Positions 53,353-59,036 of a stretch of DNA of 59,036 nucleotides are shown here, one piece after another. The number at the start of each line of letters is the position of its first letter. The stretch's first letter is position 1. The notes beneath the pieces were generated by a model. It had not been told where the DNA came from, did no database searches, and saw nothing but the letters and a program-made list of their open reading frames with translations. This DNA comes from an uncultured Pelagibacteraceae bacterium (GTDB taxonomy: Bacteria; Pseudomonadota; Alphaproteobacteria; Pelagibacterales; Pelagibacteraceae). The position numbers and the translations under genes were made by a program. Where the stretch lies: the NCBI GenBank assembly GCA_902623915.1, contig CACNVM010000001.1, positions 17,501 through 76,536 of the forward strand. Direction: 5' to 3'.

Positions 53353-55757
53353 TAGGATCTTATTGTTCCACCAGTTTTGGCTTTTACAATATCAATTATT
53401 TTTTGACTTATATCATCAAGGTCTTTTTGGGAAAGTGTTTTTTCTTTGGACTGTATTAAAACATTGATGGCTATTGATTTTTTACCAGCAGGCATATTTC
53501 CACCTGAAAAAACATCAAATATTTTTACGTTTTTAATTAAATTTGTATCAACATCACTTATTAATTTCTTGATGTCTCCTGCTTTAAAATCTTCATTAAT
53601 TATAAAAGCAAAATCTCTTTCAGATTTTTGGTACTCAGAAATAGAATAATCTTTTCTAGAAAATCTATATTTAGTTTTTGGTTTTGGAATATTTTTTAAA
53701 AAAATTTCAAATCCGCTTATATTTTGCTCTTTTAAGTCTAAGCTTGAAATTATTGAGGGATGAATTTCACCGAATGAAGCAAGAAGTGCGCCATTTTCTG
53801 AATTAAAATTTATTGAACCAGATCTTCCCGGATTATAGTAATCTTGTGTTTTATTGCTTACAAAAATATTATTTTCTTGAATCCCAAGCTCCAACAATGT
53901 CTTTACGACATCAGCCTTAACATCAAATACATCAACATTTCTTGGTTTAGACTCCCAAGTTTTTCTGTTTACCACTCCGGACTTTAAACCACCTATTACT
54001 ACTTGTTGTTCTCCAGGTTTTCTACCATAAAAAGTAGGGCCAACTTCAAATAGCGATAAATCCAAATAACCTCTATCCTGATTTTTTTTCAAATACACAA
54101 TCAAATTAGAAAAAATTGATGTCCTTAAAACATTTAAATCGCTTGAAATTGGATTTGTGATTTCAATTTCTTTTTTTCCTTGTGAAAAATATTTATCAAT
54201 CCGCGAGTCAGTAAATGACCAAGTAACTGCTTCCATATATCCTTTTGTAGCAACAGCTCTTTGAGAGAGGTGAAATAACTTTTGCTCAAAACTTAAGGTG
54301 TCTTTATTTCTTGATCTCTCAGGGTGTATCAATGAAATTTTATCAAAACCTTTAATTCTTATTAGCTCCTCGATTATATCAACATCTTGATAGATATCAG
54401 GTCGCCAGGTTGGTATCTTTACTAAAAATTTATTTTTTTTGATTTTAGTATCAAATCCAAGTGAGTTTAAAATCTTTTTAGCTTCTCCAGAAGGCATTGG
54501 TATCCCTATTACCTTTTTAAATTTTGTTTGATCAATTTCTAAAATTTTATTCTTTACTTTTGATTTTCCCTCCACTGAAAATTTACTAGCTTCTCCCCCA
54601 CAGATTTTAAGAATTAAATTTGTTGCAATTTCGAGTCCCTCGATAATTGAATTTGGATCAATGCCTCTCTCGAATCTGTATTTAGCATCTGTATCAACAC
54701 CTAAATTACTTGCCGTTTTTCTTATAGATGAAGGATGAAAATATGCTGCCTCTAATAAAATATTTTTTGTATCAAATTCAGTGCCTGATCTTGATCCACC
54801 TATTATACCACCAAGACCTAGGGGTCCGGTTCTATCTGAAATAACACACATATTATTTTCAAGTTTATAGTTTTTTCCATCAAGTGCGGTAAAGCTTTCA
54901 CCAGACTTTGAGTTTCTTACAATTATCTCTTTATCTATTTTATCAGCGTCATATGCATGCAAAGGCCTGTTAAGGTCAAACATTACGTAATTAGTAATAT
55001 CAACTACAGCAGAAATTGGTTTTAAACCAAGAGAAATGATTTTGTCTTTTAGCCATTCTGGACTTTCTTTATTTTGAATATTTTTTATATAACAAGAGCC
55101 AAAATTTAAGCAGCCTTGATTTTTTTCTTTTGTTATTGAAATTTTAATTGGTTGTTTAAAACTTTGCTTTATCTTTATTTTTTTTAAATTTGATAACTTA
55201 CCTAAACCAGCAGAAGCTAAATCTCTTGCTATTCCCCTAACACCTAAACAATCGGGTCTATTAGGAGTCACAGATATATCTATTGATTTTTCACCTTTGC
55301 TCTTAAAGTAGTTTTTCCCGATATCTTTTTCTCTATTTTTGAGTTCTATAATTCCCTCGCTGTCGTCTGAAATATTTAATTCATTTCCAGAGCACAACAT
55401 TCCATGCGACTCAACTCCTCTTATTTTAGCAATTTTTAATTTTATTTTTGATTTTGGAATAATAGAACCTGGTGGTGCGTAGATAGTTACTATACCTGAT
55501 CTCGCATTTTGGGCTCCACAAACAACTTTCTTGATGTCGTTATTGTTACCAATGCTTACATCGCAAAGCTTAAGTTTATCAGCATTCGGGTGTTTTTCTG
55601 CTTTTAGAACTTTTGCAATTTTAAAATCAGATAATTCATTTTGAGCTTCTTTAACTGCTTCTACTTCCAAACCAATGTCTGTAAGTTTGTTTATAATTTT
55701 CTCAAGATTTAATGATGTAGTTAAATGATTTTTTAACCATGATAGAGTTATGATCAT
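53352..55757 (-). CDS. pheT: phenylalanyl-tRNA synthetase beta subunit
   Basis: With PheS it forms the (alpha-beta)2 enzyme. The 801-residue chain has the EMAP-like tRNA-binding domain (about 40-150, [21 protein letters not shown]), B3/B4 editing and B5 domains, the catalytic-like core, and the C-terminal FDX-ACB domain ([16 protein letters not shown]). It overlaps pheS by four bases. The length is typical. Confidence 0.97.
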   Translation of the reverse strand: MIITLSWLKNHLTTSLNLEKIINKLTDIGLEVEAVKEAQNELSDFKIAKVLKAEKHPNADKLKLCDVSIGNNNDIKKVVCGAQNARSGIVTIYAPPGSIIPKSKIKLKIAKIRGVESHGMLCSGNELNISDDSEGIIELKNREKDIGKNYFKSKGEKSIDISVTPNRPDCLGVRGIARDLASAGLGKLSNLKKIKIKQSFKQPIKISITKEKNQGCLNFGSCYIKNIQNKESPEWLKDKIISLGLKPISAVVDITNYVMFDLNRPLHAYDADKIDKEIIVRNSKSGESFTALDGKNYKLENNMCVISDRTGPLGLGGIIGGSRSGTEFDTKNILLEAAYFHPSSIRKTASNLGVDTDAKYRFERGIDPNSIIEGLEIATNLILKICGGEASKFSVEGKSKVKNKILEIDQTKFKKVIGIPMPSGEAKKILNSLGFDTKIKKNKFLVKIPTWRPDIYQDVDIIEELIRIKGFDKISLIHPERSRNKDTLSFEQKLFHLSQRAVATKGYMEAVTWSFTDSRIDKYFSQGKKEIEITNPISSDLNVLRTSIFSNLIVYLKKNQDRGYLDLSLFEVGPTFYGRKPGEQQVVIGGLKSGVVNRKTWESKPRNVDVFDVKADVVKTLLELGIQENNIFVSNKTQDYYNPGRSGSINFNSENGALLASFGEIHPSIISSLDLKEQNISGFEIFLKNIPKPKTKYRFSRKDYSISEYQKSERDFAFIINEDFKAGDIKKLISDVDTNLIKNVKIFDVFSGGNMPAGKKSIAINVLIQSKEKTLSQKDLDDISQKIIDIVKAKTGGTIRS

Positions 55758-56809
55758 CTACTTAAGCCTCTATAGTTAGTTGGAACATCCAATGGATCAA
55801 AACCAAAATAGTTTAACCATCTATAATCACTTTCAAAAAAAGATCTAAGATCGTTTATCCCATATTTTAACATAGCAAGTCTATCTATACCCATGCCAAA
55901 TGCAAAACCTTGAAACTTATTAGGGTCGACTTTTGCATTTTTTAAAACATTGGGATGAACCATTCCACAGCCCAAAATTTCTAACCATTTATCTCCCTCA
56001 CCCACAATTATTCTTCCATTTTCTAATTTGTAACCAATATCTACTTCAGCTGATGGTTCAGTAAAAGGAAAGTGACTTGGTCTAAATCTCATTTTGATTT
56101 TTTTAACCTCAAAAAATTCTTTTACAAAATAATCTAAACAACCTTTTAAATGTCCCATGGTTATATCTTTATCTATATGTAAGCCCTCCAGCTGATGGAA
56201 CATTGGTGCATGGGTTTGGTCACTATCACAACGATAAGTTCTTCCAGGAACAATAATTTTAAAGGGGGGTTTGCCATTTAACATTGTCCTTACTTGAACT
56301 GGAGAAGTATGAGTTCTCAATAAAATTTTTTTGTTATTATCTAGATAAAAGGTATCATGCATATCTCTTGCAGGATGATCCTCTGGAGTATTCAATGCAG
56401 TGAAATTATTATATTCAGTCTCAACATCAGGACCTTCTGCAACAGAAAAACCGATCTCAGAAAAAATCGATGAGATTTCATCTATCACTTGGGAAACTGG
56501 GTGTATTTTTCCATTAGGTCTCTCTCTCGCTGGTAAAGTAACATCAACTTTATCTTTTTGTAATTTTTTGCTGATTTCTAATTTTTCTAATTCTTTAAAC
56601 CTATTATTTATAGCTTCAGTAATTTTTTGTTTTTCATTGTTTAATGATGAAGCTTTAATTTTTTTTTCCTCTTCGGATAAAGAACCAAGTTTTTTAAATT
56701 CTTGATTGATTTGACTATTTTTACCTAAAAACTGTGATTTAATATTTTGCAACTCCAGTTTGTCTTTAGCTTGTGAGATCTTTTGAATTAATTCTCGTAA
56801 ATCTATCAT
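55754..56809 (-). CDS. pheS: phenylalanyl-tRNA synthetase alpha subunit
   Basis: The class II catalytic subunit has 351 residues. The N-terminal coiled-coil (about 1-85) contacts tRNA, motif 2 lies in [10 protein letters not shown]...[22 protein letters not shown], and motif 3 in [17 protein letters not shown]. It starts 41 bases after rplT and overlaps pheT by four bases. Confidence 0.97.
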   Translation of the reverse strand: MIDLRELIQKISQAKDKLELQNIKSQFLGKNSQINQEFKKLGSLSEEEKKIKASSLNNEKQKITEAINNRFKELEKLEISKKLQKDKVDVTLPARERPNGKIHPVSQVIDEISSIFSEIGFSVAEGPDVETEYNNFTALNTPEDHPARDMHDTFYLDNNKKILLRTHTSPVQVRTMLNGKPPFKIIVPGRTYRCDSDQTHAPMFHQLEGLHIDKDITMGHLKGCLDYFVKEFFEVKKIKMRFRPSHFPFTEPSAEVDIGYKLENGRIIVGEGDKWLEILGCGMVHPNVLKNAKVDPNKFQGFAFGMGIDRLAMLKYGINDLRSFFESDYRWLNYFGFDPLDVPTNYRGLSR

Positions 56810-56850
56810 TAGTTAGTTTTTACTCTAACTTTATAGAAGAAAAAACAATT

Positions 56851-57207
56851 TTATTTTATTGATATCTGAACTTTTTTAACAAGTGATTTGAAAGCTTCCG
56901 GATTATTGTAGGCTAAATCAGCCAAAACTTTTCTATCTAATTTAATTTTTGATTTGTTTAATCCGTTAATAAATCTTGAGTAAGTTAATCCCTCTGCTCT
57001 TACTCCTGCGTTGATTCTTTGAATCCACAAAGATCTAAATTCCCTTTTTTTCGCTCTTCTATCCCTGTAAGCATATTGAAGTGCTTTTTCCATTGCTTGA
57101 CGTGCAATACGTATTGTGTTTTTTCTTCTGCCCCACTGTCCCTTTACAGCTTTGAAAACTTTTTTGTGTTTTGCTTTACTTGTGACTCCTCGTTTTGTTC
57201 TAGACAT
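56851..57207 (-). CDS. rplT: 50S ribosomal protein L20
   Basis: The 118-residue protein starts [18 protein letters not shown] and includes [14 protein letters not shown], a full match to L20. It follows rpmI by three bases in the classical infC-rpmI-rplT order. In characterised bacteria L20 also binds this mRNA to control its own operon (known); I did not find a clear copy of that site here. Confidence 0.98.
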   Translation of the reverse strand: MSRTKRGVTSKAKHKKVFKAVKGQWGRRKNTIRIARQAMEKALQYAYRDRRAKKREFRSLWIQRINAGVRAEGLTYSRFINGLNKSKIKLDRKVLADLAYNNPEAFKSLVKKVQISIK

Positions 57208-57210
57208 TCT

Positions 57211-57417
57211 TTATCCCCTTAAGTTGTAAGGCATATAAGATTTTACAATTTTCGAGTCTTGTTTTGACATAATCGTTGTGCCCCGTTGTTTCCTTATTTG
57301 TGAGTTTGTTCTTTTAATCATTCCATGCCTTTTACCAGCTTGTGGCATTTTTACTTTTCCAGATTTAGTCAGTCTAAATCTTTTTTTGGCTGAACTTTTT
57401 GTTTTAAGTTTTGGCAT
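57211..57417 (-). CDS. rpmI: 50S ribosomal protein L35
   Basis: The 68-residue protein begins [14 protein letters not shown] and contains [21 protein letters not shown], matching L35. It is separated from infC by about 41 bases and from rplT by three. Confidence 0.98.
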   Translation of the reverse strand: MPKLKTKSSAKKRFRLTKSGKVKMPQAGKRHGMIKRTNSQIRKQRGTTIMSKQDSKIVKSYMPYNLRG

Positions 57418-57458
57418 GGTATCGGATTTATATATATTTTGTTTTAACTTTACAATGA

Positions 57459-57998
57459 TTAATTAGGGTGAATAATCATTATCATTTGTCGTCCTTCAAA
57501 TTTAGGATTTACCTCTACTCTCCCTATATCCTTAGTGTCCTCTATAATTCTATTCATTAAATCTTTACCTAGTTGAACATGTTGCATTTCTCTACCTTTA
57601 AAACGTACAGTAAATTTTACTTTATCACCTTTTTGAAGAAATTTTTTTGCATTTTTAATTTTAAAATTATAATCATGTATCTCTGTGCCAGGTCTTAATT
57701 TTAATTCTTTAAGTGCTGCAATTTTTTGATTTTTTTTTGCCTTGTTTGCTTTTTTTTGCATATCGTACTTGTATTTACCCATATCCATAATTTTACAAAC
57801 TGGTGGCTTTGCGTTTGGTGATATTTCGATTAAGTCTAAACCTTCTTGTTTCGCGGTATCAATTGCTTCTTTAAGTGGTAGAATACCTAGGTTTTCTCCG
57901 CTACTGTTAATAACCTGAACATCAATGCTTTTAATTCTGTGATTAGTTCGAGGACCTTGAAATTTAGTTCTTCTTTGAAAATAATTTGGTTTATACAC
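57459..57998 (-). CDS. infC: translation initiation factor IF-3
   Basis: IF-3 keeps the 30S subunit free and checks the initiator codon. The 179-residue protein has an N-terminal extension ([12 protein letters not shown]), then [16 protein letters not shown], the N-domain, the helical linker near 75-95 ([18 protein letters not shown]) and the C-domain ending [16 protein letters not shown]. It starts with GTG immediately after the thrS stop codon (TAA GTG), a tight coupling. Non-AUG starts are known for infC in other bacteria. Confidence 0.96.
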   Translation of the reverse strand: MYKPNYFQRRTKFQGPRTNHRIKSIDVQVINSSGENLGILPLKEAIDTAKQEGLDLIEISPNAKPPVCKIMDMGKYKYDMQKKANKAKKNQKIAALKELKLRPGTEIHDYNFKIKNAKKFLQKGDKVKFTVRFKGREMQHVQLGKDLMNRIIEDTKDIGRVEVNPKFEGRQMIMIIHPN

Positions 57999-59036
57999 TT
58001 AATTTATTGGCAGGTTATTTAATTGTTTAAATTCTTTAATGGCATTGTTTAGTTTTTTTGTTTCTTGTTTTTCGGATCCTAATTTACGTATTGTTACGCT
58101 TTTATCTTTCATCTCTTTACTTCCGCATATTAATAGAAACGGAACTTTTGAAAGAGAATGATCTCTAATTTTATAATTAATTTTCTGATTTCTTAAATCC
58201 ACTTCACATTTTATACCCTCTTTAAACATATCTTTAAATATTTTTTTTGCATAATCATTGTGCTCTTCAGCTATGGGTAACACAACAATTTGTGATGGTG
58301 ATAGCCAGAAGGGAAGTTTACCTGCGTAGTTTTCTATAATTATACCAATAAATCTCTCTAAAGAACCAAAAAGGGCTCTGTGTAACATAACAGGTATTTT
58401 TTTTGCGCCATCCTTATCTACAAAAGTCGCTCCAAGTCTTCCTGGTAAATTTAAGTCTACTTGCAAAGTTCCACATTGCCAGTCTCTTCCTATAGCATCT
58501 CTCAAAACAAATTCAATTTTAGGACCATAAAAAGCACCCTCTCCCTTATTTATAGTGTATTCCAATTTTGTTTTTTTAATCGCTTCGAGCAGGGCTTTCT
58601 CTGACTTATCCCAGACTTTATCATCCCCAACTCTTTTTTCTGGTCTATCAGAATATTTAAGGAACACCTTTTCAAAACCCAGATCTTTATAAATATCTAA
58701 TATTAGTTTGGTAACACTAATACATTCATCTGTTATCTGCTCTTCAGTACAAAATATGTGTGCATCGTCCTGAGTAAAAGCTCTTACTCTTAAAAGTCCA
58801 TGTAATGCACCAGATGGTTCATATCTATGAACTTTTCCAAATTCAGACAGCTTTAGAGGTAGGTCTCTATAACTTTTAAGACCTTGATTAAATACTTGAA
58901 CACAACCTGGACAATTCATTGGTTTCACAGCAAAAACTTTTTCATCTGGTGTCTCAGATGTAAACATGTGATGACCAAATTTCTCCCAGTGTCCAGATTT
59001 TTCCCAAAGACTTTTATCTAAAAGTTCTGGTGTGCT
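57999..59036 (-). CDS. thrS: threonyl-tRNA synthetase, C-terminal part (gene runs off the window)
   Basis: The frame is open to the window edge and ends at 57999. The visible 345 residues cover most of the class II core, with zinc Cys in MNCPGCVQVF, the GLLRVRAFTQDDAHIFC motif 2 region and motif 3 MLHRALFGSLERFIGI. The anticodon-binding domain forms the last 100 residues. The TGS/editing N-terminal part is outside the window, so partiality is an edge effect. It is followed directly by infC. Confidence 0.97.
   Translation of the reverse strand, partial: STPELLDKSLWEKSGHWEKFGHHMFTSETPDEKVFAVKPMNCPGCVQVFNQGLKSYRDLPLKLSEFGKVHRYEPSGALHGLLRVRAFTQDDAHIFCTEEQITDECISVTKLILDIYKDLGFEKVFLKYSDRPEKRVGDDKVWDKSEKALLEAIKKTKLEYTINKGEGAFYGPKIEFVLRDAIGRDWQCGTLQVDLNLPGRLGATFVDKDGAKKIPVMLHRALFGSLERFIGIIIENYAGKLPFWLSPSQIVVLPIAEEHNDYAKKIFKDMFKEGIKCEVDLRNQKINYKIRDHSLSKVPFLLICGSKEMKDKSVTIRKLGSEKQETKKLNNAIKEFKQLNNLPIN

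Overview
The window is a very AT-rich, densely packed bacterial chromosome segment. Its gene content and order point to an alphaproteobacterium of the SAR11 clade (Pelagibacterales, 'Candidatus Pelagibacter'-like). The evidence is the class I lysyl-tRNA synthetase, the murA / DUF2948 / hisD / infA order, DUF4167 and DUF1178 proteins, a DmdA-like folate-dependent demethylase with a MetF-like partner, near-absent intergenic DNA and AGA-dominated arginine codons. The assignment rests on recognised families and style, not on a database search.

Layout. 1-833 is the 5' part of a 16S rRNA gene (minus strand) with a structured leader and a candidate promoter up to about 1083. 1176-9662 holds an M23 murein peptidase and a minus-strand run lysC-ispG-prfA-prmC-DUF4167, then ubiG, a DUF1178 protein and argJ. 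9725-12913 is secA plus a Lon N-domain protein. 12916-15570 is a probable one-carbon cassette (small membrane protein, DmdA-like, MetF-like) behind an atypical tRNA-Phe. 15578-19677 is infA-hisD-DUF2948-murA-dcd with two small basic proteins. After tRNA-Thr (19787) come a TPR-glycosyltransferase, a 59-aa membrane protein and a TMEM64-type protein. 22319-29175 is the rpmH-rnpA-yidD-yidC-argB-HAD-dapD-dapE-deacetylase run. 29216-33876 is an hsp20 with its own heat-shock control region, then truA-fmt-def and two exported or membrane proteins of unknown role. 33950-41145 is aroK-aroB, bolA, a J-domain/CobS-like/CobT-like set, a VUT transporter, rpmB and a TauE-like exporter. 41146-47398 is pyrD, lysS, trkH, an AmpG-like transporter and an NlpC/P60 peptidase.

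47400-51454 is the accessory part. It carries two tiny convergent membrane peptides, a phytanoyl-CoA-dioxygenase-like gene coupled to a methyltransferase with clearly different arginine codon choice, and an autotransporter. It lies on the 3' side of tRNA-Ser(GGA), and a decayed copy of that tRNA's 3' end appears at its other edge. 51544-59036 is lepA-pheT-pheS-rplT-rpmI-infC-thrS (thrS cut by the window end).

Most genes are core housekeeping: translation, lysine/DAP, arginine, histidine and aromatic synthesis, envelope and secretion. The items most worth a second look are a ROSE-type RNA thermometer with a heat-shock promoter in front of hsp20, the putative tRNA-Ser-bounded cassette, the DmdA-like/MetF-like pair, a tRNA-Phe that seems to have lost the D-loop/T-loop G18-U55 contact, the CobS/CobT-like pair without any cobalamin gene nearby, and several unlisted tiny membrane ORFs. 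I saw no CRISPR array, transposase, integrase, phage gene or recognisable defence system.
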